Assembly (NCBI GenBank): GCA_964575335.1
Contig: CAZNPU010000005.1
Coordinates: forward strand, 79,812-143,811
Reading direction: 5' to 3'
Source: CAZNPU01 sp964575335
Lineage (GTDB): Bacteria; Planctomycetota; Phycisphaerae; Phycisphaerales; SM1A02
DNA: 64,000 bases
Below are positions 34,875 to 43,158 of the stretch, one piece after another (position 1 is the stretch's first letter; each line of letters starts with the position of its first letter). The notes below the pieces were generated by a model that searched no databases, was not told the DNA's origin, and saw nothing but the letters and a program-made list of their open reading frames with translations. A program made the translations under genes and the position numbers.

Positions 34875-36167
34875 ATGATGTTGAGCGAGCTTGAGCGGAA
34901 GGTATGCGATGTGATCGCCCAGCAGGGCGATGCGATGCGCGATGATCTGGCGGCGCACGTGGCGATTCCTACCGGGCGCAATTACCAGCCGGGACTGGAT
35001 CAGTATCGCGCGCTGCTGGTTGAGCGACTGACTGCGCTGGATGCGACGGCGCAATACATTGAAGGCCAGCCCCGACCGGCCTGGCTGACGCTGCCTTGCG
35101 CTGGATCGACGGCTGCTGCTACTGCTGCAACGACGCCAGCAACACCATCATCGTCATCATCGTCGCCCTCGTCTTCAGCTTCGACACCGCCGCCGACGGT
35201 TTTAGTGCGGCATCGCGCCAAGCGCATCACGCAGCGCGTGCTGCTGGCGGGGCATATCGACACGGTTCACGATCCCCATGGCCCATTTCGTGAGCTGTCG
35301 ATTGCTCCTGACGGCCGAACAGCCACCGGGCCGGGCGTGGTGGACATGAAAGGCGGCATTCTGATCGCAGTAGTCGCGCTCGAAGCGCTCGCAGCGTGTG
35401 GTGTTGATCTGAACTGGACATTTCTGCTCAACAGTGATGAAGAAACCGGCTCATTTCACAGCTTCCAGGCGTTGCGGGCCGCAGCGCAAGAGCACGATGT
35501 CGGATTTGCGCTCGAGCCTGCGCTGCCCGACGGTTCGCTTGCGATTGAGCGCATGGGCGCGGGGCAGTTCAAGATTGAAGTGTTCGGCAGATCGGCGCAC
35601 GTCGGCAGGGAGTTCACACGCGGCGTCAGCGCGGTGACGAAACTTGGCGAAGTGCTGACGGCGTTGGGGCAGATGGCCCAACCGCAGCGCGGCATGATCG
35701 TGAACGTCGGGCCGCTCCAGGGAGGTGGGGTGACCAACGTGGTGGCTGATTACGCAGCGTGCTGGGGCAATGTGCGGTTTGCGAATGAAGACGCAGCGAA
35801 CGAACTGGCCCGACAGATTGATGCGCTGGCGACGAGCGAAGATGCGATGCCGCGCGTGGTCGTGCACCGGCTGTTTAATCGTCCCGCCAAGCCGCTGATC
35901 GAGCCGGTGAAGAAACTGGCGGAAACGGCTCGGCAGGTGGCGGAGGATTTGGGGCAGCGCCTGCCGTTCTCATCCACCGGCGGCGTGTGTGACGGCAACA
36001 TTCTGCAGGATGCGGGACTGCCCACGCTCGATACGCTCGGCGTACGGGGCGGGAACCTGCACCGGCTCGATGAGTTCATCGACATGACGAGCCTCGTCGA
36101 ACGCGCGCAATTGCTGGCGGTGCTGCTGATGCGCGTGGCCGATGCGCCCATGCCGCAGCGCGTGTGA
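34875..36167 (+). CDS. M20-family metallopeptidase
   Basis: Di-zinc amidohydrolase or peptidase of about 430 residues. LLAGHIDTVHDPHGPF gives the first His and Asp ligands, GPGVVDMKGGILIAVVAL the bridging Asp, LNSDEETGSFHS the catalytic Glu pair, and the lid domain includes KIEVFGRSAHVGREFTRGVSA (in part). TGGVCDGNILQDAGLPTLDTLG carries late ligands. Relatives include ArgE/DapE and carboxypeptidase G2. A Thr/Ser/Pro/Ala insert of about 30 residues near residue 80 interrupts the N-terminal domain. The start may be 34854, 34875 or 34878. Confidence 0.88.
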   Translation: MMLSELERKVCDVIAQQGDAMRDDLAAHVAIPTGRNYQPGLDQYRALLVERLTALDATAQYIEGQPRPAWLTLPCAGSTAAATAATTPATPSSSSSSPSSSASTPPPTVLVRHRAKRITQRVLLAGHIDTVHDPHGPFRELSIAPDGRTATGPGVVDMKGGILIAVVALEALAACGVDLNWTFLLNSDEETGSFHSFQALRAAAQEHDVGFALEPALPDGSLAIERMGAGQFKIEVFGRSAHVGREFTRGVSAVTKLGEVLTALGQMAQPQRGMIVNVGPLQGGGVTNVVADYAACWGNVRFANEDAANELARQIDALATSEDAMPRVVVHRLFNRPAKPLIEPVKKLAETARQVAEDLGQRLPFSSTGGVCDGNILQDAGLPTLDTLGVRGGNLHRLDEFIDMTSLVERAQLLAVLLMRVADAPMPQRV

Positions 36168-36173
36168 GCGGGC

Positions 36174-36716
36174 TTACAGCATCAGCGGCAGGCCGATTCG
36201 CGTGGCAAGCTGCACGATGATGGCGGCATAGACGCCGGCGATGAGATCATCAATGAGAATGCCCCATCCCGCCTCCAGGCTCTGCAGCGAGCGCGCAGGT
36301 CGAGGCTTGATGATGTCCATGATGCGGAATGTGAGAAATGCGGTCAATGCGATCGCAACATTCCATTGCCACGTGCGCAGATCATCGCCAGCGTGCCAAG
36401 GCAGAAACAGCAGGACAAGCGACTGGCCGGCCACTTCGTCAGCCACGACCGAGCCGGGGTCTTTCTTGTGAAAATGGCTTTCCGCCTCATGACCGAAGCG
36501 AATGCACGCGATGGCGAAGACAAGGCCAAAGAGCGCAAGTGCGCAGTTGAGCAGGGCGTAGCTGGCGAACGTCCATTCGCTTGGCGCAAGCAGCCAGACC
36601 AGCGCAAGCGCCAGGATGACCGGCGGCATGGAGCCCCATGTGCCCGATGCGGGACGAAGCAGTCCGACGCCGAAGCAGGTGAGAAAACCCATTCGAATGG
36701 CGGCGATGTTGATCAC
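36174..36716 (-). CDS. pgpA: Phosphatidylglycerophosphatase A
   Basis: Membrane phosphatase converting phosphatidylglycerophosphate to phosphatidylglycerol. FGVGLLRPASGTWGSMPPV and KKDPGSVVADEVAGQSLVLL are PgpA hallmarks, the second holding the acidic catalytic residues; LEAGWGILIDDLIAGVYAA closes the family. Four hydrophobic segments are visible. I place the start at GTG 36716, which overlaps the pgsA stop codon as GTGA and so couples translation; this gives 180 residues. The preceding gene makes its substrate. Confidence 0.93.
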   Translation of the reverse strand: MINIAAIRMGFLTCFGVGLLRPASGTWGSMPPVILALALVWLLAPSEWTFASYALLNCALALFGLVFAIACIRFGHEAESHFHKKDPGSVVADEVAGQSLVLLFLPWHAGDDLRTWQWNVAIALTAFLTFRIMDIIKPRPARSLQSLEAGWGILIDDLIAGVYAAIIVQLATRIGLPLML

Positions 36717-37369
36717 GAAGCTGTTGCCTTTGGTGATCGCACCGTCATGCTGCGCAGGCCGACGATGTACGGTAGGCCCGACCACACTGTGACGATGACC
36801 GTGAGATAAACCAATCCCTGGCAGGTGCGATAGGCCCAGGCGTTTTCAGCAGGGTTGAAATTGACCACCAGCACAAGCACGAGCGGTACGGTGATGGACT
36901 GGAGGATCATTTTGGCTTTGCCCGACCACTGCGAGCCGAAGCTGATGCCCTGGGATTCGACGACGCCACGTATGCCCGTGACGAGCAGTTCGCGTGCAAG
37001 GATGACAACGACCATCCACGGATAGACCGAGGTGGCCATGGTGACTTCGGTCGTGCCGTCGATGGTGGATTCGACCATGACGAACCGCGGGCCGGCAAGG
37101 TAGATAAAAGCGCCGATGATGAGGATCTTGTCGCAAAATGGGTCCATGAGCCGGCCGAAGAGCGATTCGACCTGCCAGCGGCGGGCAAGATGGCCATCCA
37201 GAGCATCGGTGATTGCAGCGAGAATAAACAGCAGAATCGCCACGTTCGCCCACCAGACCTGGATGTCGGGAAAGCGGTAAGCGTTGAGCGTGGCAAAGAA
37301 CGCTGCAGCAAGAACAACGCGCAGCACGGTCAACGTATTGGGCAGATGTCGGCGAATCACCGCAACCAT
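36713..37369 (-). CDS. pgsA: CDP-diacylglycerol-glycerol-3-phosphate 3-phosphatidyltransferase
   Basis: Committed enzyme of phosphatidylglycerol synthesis, an integral membrane protein of 218 residues. The CDP-alcohol phosphotransferase motif is complete: Asp55, Asp58-Gly59, Ala62-Arg63, Gly72, Asp76 and Asp80 follow the D-x2-DG-x2-AR-x8-G-x3-D-x3-D pattern. The N-terminus NTLTVLRVVLAAAF is the usual first helix. A loop between helices 3 and 4 (ESTIDGTTEVTMATS) is somewhat longer than average. It forms a two-gene operon with pgpA, overlapping by four bases. Confidence 0.95.
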   Translation of the reverse strand: MVAVIRRHLPNTLTVLRVVLAAAFFATLNAYRFPDIQVWWANVAILLFILAAITDALDGHLARRWQVESLFGRLMDPFCDKILIIGAFIYLAGPRFVMVESTIDGTTEVTMATSVYPWMVVVILARELLVTGIRGVVESQGISFGSQWSGKAKMILQSITVPLVLVLVVNFNPAENAWAYRTCQGLVYLTVIVTVWSGLPYIVGLRSMTVRSPKATAS

Positions 37370-37876
37370 ATCGGCTGAATCTTACAGAGAGAAACTGGAC
37401 AAGGAAGCTGGCGACGATTCAGAGGTGATGGGCCGGCGCGATTGTGCAACGCCGAATCGACGTCAGATTGCAGGTCGGTTTGCGTTCAGATTGAGTTTCG
37501 CCAGCCGTTACGTGTTCTGACCCGTGCAGCTTGATCCACGCGCAAAGGCGCATCGCTTGGATTGGATGGGCAGGTCAAACTGACCCGGCGGCGTCAGCGG
37601 TTTTTCAGCAGCGATTGGTCAAACACGTGATGCCTGAGCCGGTTGGCGGTGCGCGTTTTATGGCCAAGGTCGCGAGAAGTTGCTCTGAAATATGGCATAC
37701 AGTCGGCGGATGGGGCGGGGACATTGTGAATTCCCTAACGATGTCGGTTGCGAGAAGACGATTCCACGCCTATCTTGCACCGTTCGTCGGGGGTGCCTGC
37801 GGGCTGATGGTCAGTGGGCCCGCAGGGGTACATGGTCGGCGGACCGACGCCGCGGTCAATCTGAACGAGCAAGTGG
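37370..37876. other. Divergent intergenic region before nuoJ
   Basis: This 507-base stretch separates pgsA and nuoJ and must hold their promoters. I find no credible gene; nuoA-I are not here. A TTGCTC near 37679 followed by AT-rich sequence could belong to a nuo promoter, but the match is weak. Confidence 0.35.
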
Positions 37877-38896
37877 ATGGCCCCAACAATACCCTACATA
37901 GCTTGCGTCCTCGGCGCCGCAGCCCTGTATGTGCTCCTTCGACCCGCAGCACGGGGTGTGAAGGTAGCCAGTGCCCTGGTGGGCTTGGGCGTGGTGGCAT
38001 GGCTTTTGGTGCAGGTAGCGACCTTCGTGGCTGGCCCTGGCGGCGACGACGCAGCGGCTGGTCGTCAGCCGCAGGCGTTTTTCGTGATTTTCAGCCTGAT
38101 CGCAGTGGCGTCGGCGGTGCGGATGATCACGCACTCCCGGCCCGTTTATTCTGCGCTGTACTTTATTTTGGTGGTTCTCAGCTCCGCAGGCCTGTTTTTG
38201 CTGCTTCAGGCGGAGTTCATGGCCTTTGCGCTGGTGATCGTGTACGCCGGCGCGATTTTGATCACCTACATGTTCGTGTTGATGCTGGCCCAGCAGGCGA
38301 CACAGGGGACAGCGTCGCCGCAATCGCTGCCGTCGTACGATGTGCTGCCGCGTGAGCCGATGGCGGCGGTGGTGGTGGGGTTCATTCTTCTGGCGCTGTT
38401 TACCAACGTCACCTATCGCGGCGCAGGCGAACTGGTTCCTCCTTCGCCGCAGCAGGTGCAGGCCAGAGCGTATGCGGCGCTCAACACCATGCCGCGCGAA
38501 CTGCAGGCGGTGGTGGATGAGGTCGCACCAGGGGCACAGCTGGTTGAGGGGGCACGCGTGCAGGTTGAAGGCGGCACGGCAACGGTGCAGGTGATTTTGC
38601 CCGATCAGACGCAGCCGACCATGCTGGAGTTGCCGCCGGAGGCCATTCCCGACAACCTGCACATGGTTGGCCTTGATCTGGTTGCGAGATTTCCCGTCAG
38701 TCTTGAGCTGGCGGGCGTGATTCTTCTCATGGCGATGTTCGGCGCAGTGGTGCTGGCACGCAAGCAGATCGAGCTTGGCGAGGATGAGGTTCGCGAAGCA
38801 GCGGGCATGCGGCGGCTGGAACTGCACACTGATGAAAAACCCGTCTCGCGGCATCGTGCAGCTGTGGCGTCGATCGGAGGAGGCCAGGAACAATGA
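37877..38896 (+). CDS. nuoJ: NADH-quinone oxidoreductase subunit J, extended
   Basis: Membrane-arm subunit of respiratory complex I. The family core is FFVIFSLIAVASAVRMITHS, SALYFILVVLSSAGLFLLLQ, AEFMAFALVIVYAGAILITYMF and, near the end, FPVSLELAGVILLMAMFGAVVLAR. At 339 residues it is about twice as long as E. coli NuoJ. Extra parts are an N-terminal segment of about 65 residues with two predicted membrane helices and a soluble insert of about 70 residues (VQARAYAALNTMPRELQAVV and following) before the last helix. The stop overlaps the nuoK start as ATGA. It heads the JKLMN operon. Confidence 0.9.
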   Translation: MAPTIPYIACVLGAAALYVLLRPAARGVKVASALVGLGVVAWLLVQVATFVAGPGGDDAAAGRQPQAFFVIFSLIAVASAVRMITHSRPVYSALYFILVVLSSAGLFLLLQAEFMAFALVIVYAGAILITYMFVLMLAQQATQGTASPQSLPSYDVLPREPMAAVVVGFILLALFTNVTYRGAGELVPPSPQQVQARAYAALNTMPRELQAVVDEVAPGAQLVEGARVQVEGGTATVQVILPDQTQPTMLELPPEAIPDNLHMVGLDLVARFPVSLELAGVILLMAMFGAVVLARKQIELGEDEVREAAGMRRLELHTDEKPVSRHRAAVASIGGGQEQ

Positions 38897-39243
38897 CCAG
38901 CAGCATGCTTTACTGCTCTCTGGCGGTTGACGGCTTCTCGCAGATCTCGATGGGCCATTATCTGCTCATCAGCTCGATCCTGTTTGTGATCGGCCTGATC
39001 GGATTTCTGGTCCGGCGCAACATGATCGTCATGTTCCTCTGCACGGAACTGATGTTCCAGGCAGCAGCGATTGCGATGATCGCGTTCAGCCGCTTTCACA
39101 TGAATGTGTCGGGTCAGGTCTTTGTGATCTTCATTCTGACGGTGGCGGCGGCCGAGGCGGCGCTGGCGCTTGCTTTGGTGGTGCTGTTGTATCGCCGGCG
39201 CGAAACGCTGAATGCCGACGCATGGTCGGAGTTGAGGGAATGA
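38893..39243 (+). CDS. nuoK: NADH-quinone oxidoreductase subunit K
   Basis: Small three-helix complex I subunit of 116 residues. LLISSILFVIGLIGFLVRRN, IVMFLCTELMFQAAAIAMIA and VFVIFILTVAAAEAALALAL are the three helices; the Glu in CTEL and the Glu in AAAEAAL are the conserved carboxylates of the proton path. It overlaps nuoJ by four bases. Its stop codon TGA shares a base with the ATG of the small reading frame that follows. Confidence 0.95.
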   Translation: MTSSMLYCSLAVDGFSQISMGHYLLISSILFVIGLIGFLVRRNMIVMFLCTELMFQAAAIAMIAFSRFHMNVSGQVFVIFILTVAAAEAALALALVVLLYRRRETLNADAWSELRE

Positions 39244-39353
39244 TGTCTGAATTCACAACGTTCGATTGGCGCCATGCGCCGACGCCGGGTCTGACCGAAG
39301 GGAAGACCCGGATCTCTTCGTTGCGCAGTCTCCTCAAGGTGTACCCCGCATGA
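39243..39353 (+). CDS. Possible 36-residue protein between nuoK and nuoL
   Basis: A small frame starts at ATG 39243, overlapping the nuoK stop (TGATG), and stops at TGA 39351-39353, overlapping the nuoL start (ATGA). It encodes MSEFTTFDWRHAP, then TPGLTEGKTRISSLRSLLKV and YPA, soluble and basic toward its end. Double coupling fits either a real small protein or a translated spacer that delivers ribosomes to nuoL. I know no homologue. Confidence 0.45.
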   Translation: MSEFTTFDWRHAPTPGLTEGKTRISSLRSLLKVYPA

Positions 39354-41449
39354 TCGCCACGCTGTCAACCATCACTGCCCCCGCCGCGGGCCCCGCATGG
39401 GCAGGCTGGATTCTCTGGCTGCCGCTGATTTCGCTGCTGTTGTGCGGATTGTGCGCAGCAATGAAGGTGCGCAGCAAACTGCCCGCGTGGCTGACGGTGG
39501 GCTGTCTGGGCGGATCGTTTCTTGTCACGCTTGCGCTGTATTTCAGCTACACCGAGCCGGTGACAATCCACCTGTTCAACTGGTTCGATATCCGCTGGAC
39601 CAACGCTGCGGACCAGACAGGTTCATTCATCGCCAACTTCTCGCTGTATGTCGATACGCTCACGCTGCTGTGGATGCTGTTTGTCACCGGCCTGGGCACG
39701 CTGATCGCGCTGTACGCCAGCGAGTACATGGAACCGGATGTAGGCAAGGGATACGCCCGGTTCTTTGCGGGCGTGAGCGTGTTCCTCTTTGCCATGAGCT
39801 GCCTGGTGATGGGCGACAACCTCGTGATGCTCTATCTGGGCTGGGAGGGTGTGGGCTTCGCGAGCTATTGGTTGATTGGCTATTACTACACTAGGCCAAG
39901 CGCCGTAGCGGCAGCCAAGAAGGCGTTTATCATCAACCGCATCGGCGATCTGGGCCTGGCGCTGGGAATCTGGCTGATCTACACGAGCTTTGGGACGGTA
40001 CAGTACGCTGAGCTTTTCGGCACGCTTGCTGCGCCGCAGGCAGCGACCGTGGACGGCTGGTCGATCAAGGCGATTCCGTTCCTGCTGATGATCGGCGCGT
40101 TCGGAAAAAGCGCGCAGATTCCGCTGTATGTGTGGTTGCCTGATGCGATGGAAGGCCCCACGCCGGTGTCGGCGCTCATTCACGCTGCCACCATGGTGAC
40201 CGCCGGCGTGTACCTGCTGGCGCGCATGTTCCCCGTGATGGAGCTGCATCCCTACGCTCTGCCCACCGTGGCGTGGATCGGCGGCGCAACGGCGCTGCTG
40301 GCGGCGACCATCGGCATGGCCCAGTACGACATCAAGCGCATCATGGCCTACTCCACCGTGTCGCAGCTTGGGTACATGTTTGCTGGCGTGGGTGTGCTTA
40401 CGACCTTCGGCGCAGCGTATCACGTCTTTACCCACGCCTTCTTCAAAGCGGTGCTCTTTCTTACCTGCGGCGCGATCATGCACGGCTTCGCCGGCCAGCT
40501 TGATCTGCGCAAGCTCTCCGGCTTGCGGCACATGCCCGGCTGGAAGATCACCAGCTACACCATGCTTATCGGCTGCCTGTGTCTGGCGGGCTTTCCGTTG
40601 ACCAGCGGCTACTTCTCAAAGGATGCCATCCTCGCTGAGGCATTCGTGAACGAATACGCCGGCCTGGGCTGGCTGCTGCTGTTCACCGCTGGCCTTACCG
40701 CGTACTACACCTTCCGTGTGTGGTTCCGCGTGTGCGCAGGTCCGGTGCAGTATGAGATGGGCGAGGAACATCATGGCGAGGAGGCGGAGGATGGGCACGC
40801 TCATCAGCCGCATGCCCCGCGATGGGCGATCAATTTTGTGCTGGTGGTGATCACCATCGGCGCGATTCTGGCTGCTGTGCCATACTTTGTGCCAAGCTAC
40901 GGCGACGGCTGGGTGCATCGCATGGTTGCTGGCTCAAGCGCCGCAGCCGGAATGCCCGACCATCATGGGGCAGGCGCCGATGCGCCTCACGGCACGCTGT
41001 TTGGGGCCGATCCGCACAAGGCGATGTATTTCGTCTCGGCGATCGTGGGCATCATCGGCATTGTGATTGCGTGGCGACTGCATCTTGCGAATCGCAAATC
41101 GGCTGATGCGCTGCGCACGGCGCTGCTGGCGAATCCCGCCACGCGATGGCTGCCCAAGGCGATGGAAAACAAGTGGTATGTGGATGAGGTGTATCACGCA
41201 CTGGTGCGGGCGCCGCTGTGGGTTTTGGGACATGTGTTGGCGCTGTTTGATCGCTGGGTGATCGACTGGGCGATTGTTGATGGCATCGCACGGTTCCCGC
41301 GATGGCTGGGGCGGTCGTTCCAGCCGCTGCAAAATGGTGCGCTGCAGAGCTATGCCGTTTCGATGGCCGGCGGCGTTGGATTGGCGATTGTGCTGGTGGT
41401 GATCATCATGCCGTATGTGCGGCCGATGCTGGAGAGGTTGTTCCAATGA
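39350..41449 (+). CDS. nuoL: NADH-quinone oxidoreductase subunit L
   Basis: Large antiporter-like proton-pumping subunit of complex I, 699 residues. The start ATG at 39350 has AAGGTG upstream and overlaps the preceding small frame. WEGVGFASYWLIGYYYTRPSA, PLYVWLPDAMEGPTPVSALIHAATMV (quoted in part: MEGPTPVSALIHAATMV) and IMAYSTVSQLGYMFAGVG are the conserved antiporter helices with the pump Lys and Glu. An acidic His-rich loop (EMGEEHHGEEAEDGHAHQPH) near residue 470 is typical. The C-terminal lateral helix and anchor follow. The stop overlaps nuoM as ATGA. Confidence 0.96.
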   Translation: MIATLSTITAPAAGPAWAGWILWLPLISLLLCGLCAAMKVRSKLPAWLTVGCLGGSFLVTLALYFSYTEPVTIHLFNWFDIRWTNAADQTGSFIANFSLYVDTLTLLWMLFVTGLGTLIALYASEYMEPDVGKGYARFFAGVSVFLFAMSCLVMGDNLVMLYLGWEGVGFASYWLIGYYYTRPSAVAAAKKAFIINRIGDLGLALGIWLIYTSFGTVQYAELFGTLAAPQAATVDGWSIKAIPFLLMIGAFGKSAQIPLYVWLPDAMEGPTPVSALIHAATMVTAGVYLLARMFPVMELHPYALPTVAWIGGATALLAATIGMAQYDIKRIMAYSTVSQLGYMFAGVGVLTTFGAAYHVFTHAFFKAVLFLTCGAIMHGFAGQLDLRKLSGLRHMPGWKITSYTMLIGCLCLAGFPLTSGYFSKDAILAEAFVNEYAGLGWLLLFTAGLTAYYTFRVWFRVCAGPVQYEMGEEHHGEEAEDGHAHQPHAPRWAINFVLVVITIGAILAAVPYFVPSYGDGWVHRMVAGSSAAAGMPDHHGAGADAPHGTLFGADPHKAMYFVSAIVGIIGIVIAWRLHLANRKSADALRTALLANPATRWLPKAMENKWYVDEVYHALVRAPLWVLGHVLALFDRWVIDWAIVDGIARFPRWLGRSFQPLQNGALQSYAVSMAGGVGLAIVLVVIIMPYVRPMLERLFQ

Positions 41450-43158
41450 GTGCGGCGCTTTTGCTGCTTCTACCGTTGATTGGTGCGCTGGGGGTCGTCC
41501 TCGCGCCGGCGCGGCACGCCAAGTGGATTGCGCTGGCGGCCAGCACGGCCACGTTCATCATCAGCGCGATCATCGCTGTCGGATTCAGGCACTGGAGTTC
41601 AGCCAACTTCGGTCTGGAAGAGAGTTTGGCGATCCTGCCGGAGTTCGGCATCAACCTCAGCATGGGAGCGGACACCGTCTCGCTGCTGCTGATCCTGCTG
41701 ACGACGGTTCTGATGCCGCTGTGCGTGTGGGGATCGTTCACCGCAGTGACTGAGCGGCTCAAGGAATACTACGGCTGGCTGCTTGTACTTGAGACGGCGA
41801 TGGTCGGCGTTTTCCTGGCCCGCGACCTGATCTTCTTCTATGTGTGCTTTGAACTGACGCTGGTGCCGATGTTCTTTCTCATCGCCATTTATGGCGGAAG
41901 CGATCGGGCCAGGGCGTCGTACAAGTTCTTCATCTACACATTTACAGGTTCGCTGATTACGCTTGCCGGTCTGCTGTATATCGCATGGCAGCACGCCATT
42001 GCGCATGAGAATCAGTGGACGTTTGACATTGCTTTACTGACTGAAACCGCTGCAGCCATGTCGCCCACACAGCAGGCGTGGATTCTGCTGGCGCTGATGG
42101 CAGGGTTTGCGGTGAAGGTTCCGCTGTTTCCGGTGCATACCTGGCTGCCGCTGGCGCACACCGAAGCGCCGACCGCAGGGTCGGTGGTGCTGGCGGCTGT
42201 GCTGCTCAAGCTGGGGACATACGGGCTGTACCGCTTTGTGCTGCCGATGACTCCGATGGCTGTGGTGGAGTATGCTCCGCTGATCGCCATCTTGTCGATC
42301 ATCGGCATTCTCTACGCAGCGCTCGTCTGCTGGGTGCAAAACGACATCAAGAAGCTCGTGGCATACTCGTCAGTCAGCCACCTTGGCTTTTGCGTGTTGG
42401 GCCTGTTCACGCTCAATCCGCTGGGCGTGCAGGGCAGCGTGCTGTACATGATCAACCACGGCTTGTCGACTGGGGCGCTGTTCTTCCTCATCGGCATGAT
42501 CTACGAGCGCTACCACACGCGCGATATGGACCAGCTCAGCGGTCTGGCGCGGCGCATGCCCGTGTGGGCCTTCTTTATGGTCTTTTTCGTGATGGCCAGC
42601 GTGGGCCTGCCTGGCCTGAACGGCTTTACGAGTGAGTTTCTTTGTCTGATCGGCACGTTCGCCGCCAACCCGGTCAATCCGACATACCCCGGCGTGCTCG
42701 GACCGTGGTATGCAGCATTTGCGGGCGTGGGCATGATCCTTGCCGCAATGTACCTGCTCATCATGGTCGGGAAGGTGGTCTGGGGGCCGTTGAAAGAGCC
42801 GCACGGCACGGGGCACGATGGGCACAGTGAATTGCCTGCAGACCTTACGTTGCGTGAGATCGGCGTTCTCGCGCCGCTGGCGGTGTTGTGCGTGTACATC
42901 GGCCTGCAACCGGTCAAGTTCACCAACGCGCTTGAGGCGCCCATTGAAACCGTGCTGGCCCACTATCCAGAGATCGTCGAACGAATGAACGGCAACGAAA
43001 TCCGCATGGCCAACGAACTTCAAGAGCACACCCCGACGGCTGAGCACTGGCGCATGGTGACAACAGCAGCAGAGGAAGCGGTCGTCGTCGAGCCTGCTGG
43101 CGAATCGCTTGCGGCGCTTCATGTAATCCCGGAGGCAGGAGGCCGTGTCGATGGCTGA
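41446..43158 (+). CDS. nuoM: NADH-quinone oxidoreductase subunit M
   Basis: Second antiporter-like subunit of complex I, 570 residues and about 14 membrane helices. FELTLVPMFFLIAIYGG has the conserved Glu, FPVHTWLPLAHTEAPTAGSV and YSSVSHLGFCVLGLF are the central antiporter motifs, and GLPGLNGFTSEFLCLIGTF is the late signature. The C-terminal tail after about residue 500 is longer than usual and acidic. It starts at ATG 41446 overlapping the nuoL stop, and its own stop lies inside the nuoN start region. Confidence 0.96.
   Translation: MSAALLLLLPLIGALGVVLAPARHAKWIALAASTATFIISAIIAVGFRHWSSANFGLEESLAILPEFGINLSMGADTVSLLLILLTTVLMPLCVWGSFTAVTERLKEYYGWLLVLETAMVGVFLARDLIFFYVCFELTLVPMFFLIAIYGGSDRARASYKFFIYTFTGSLITLAGLLYIAWQHAIAHENQWTFDIALLTETAAAMSPTQQAWILLALMAGFAVKVPLFPVHTWLPLAHTEAPTAGSVVLAAVLLKLGTYGLYRFVLPMTPMAVVEYAPLIAILSIIGILYAALVCWVQNDIKKLVAYSSVSHLGFCVLGLFTLNPLGVQGSVLYMINHGLSTGALFFLIGMIYERYHTRDMDQLSGLARRMPVWAFFMVFFVMASVGLPGLNGFTSEFLCLIGTFAANPVNPTYPGVLGPWYAAFAGVGMILAAMYLLIMVGKVVWGPLKEPHGTGHDGHSELPADLTLREIGVLAPLAVLCVYIGLQPVKFTNALEAPIETVLAHYPEIVERMNGNEIRMANELQEHTPTAEHWRMVTTAAEEAVVVEPAGESLAALHVIPEAGGRVDG

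Noticed and set aside
37531..38355. 274-residue frame before and within nuoJ
   Set aside because: The translation has no family resemblance, and the nuoJ frame explains the 3' half.
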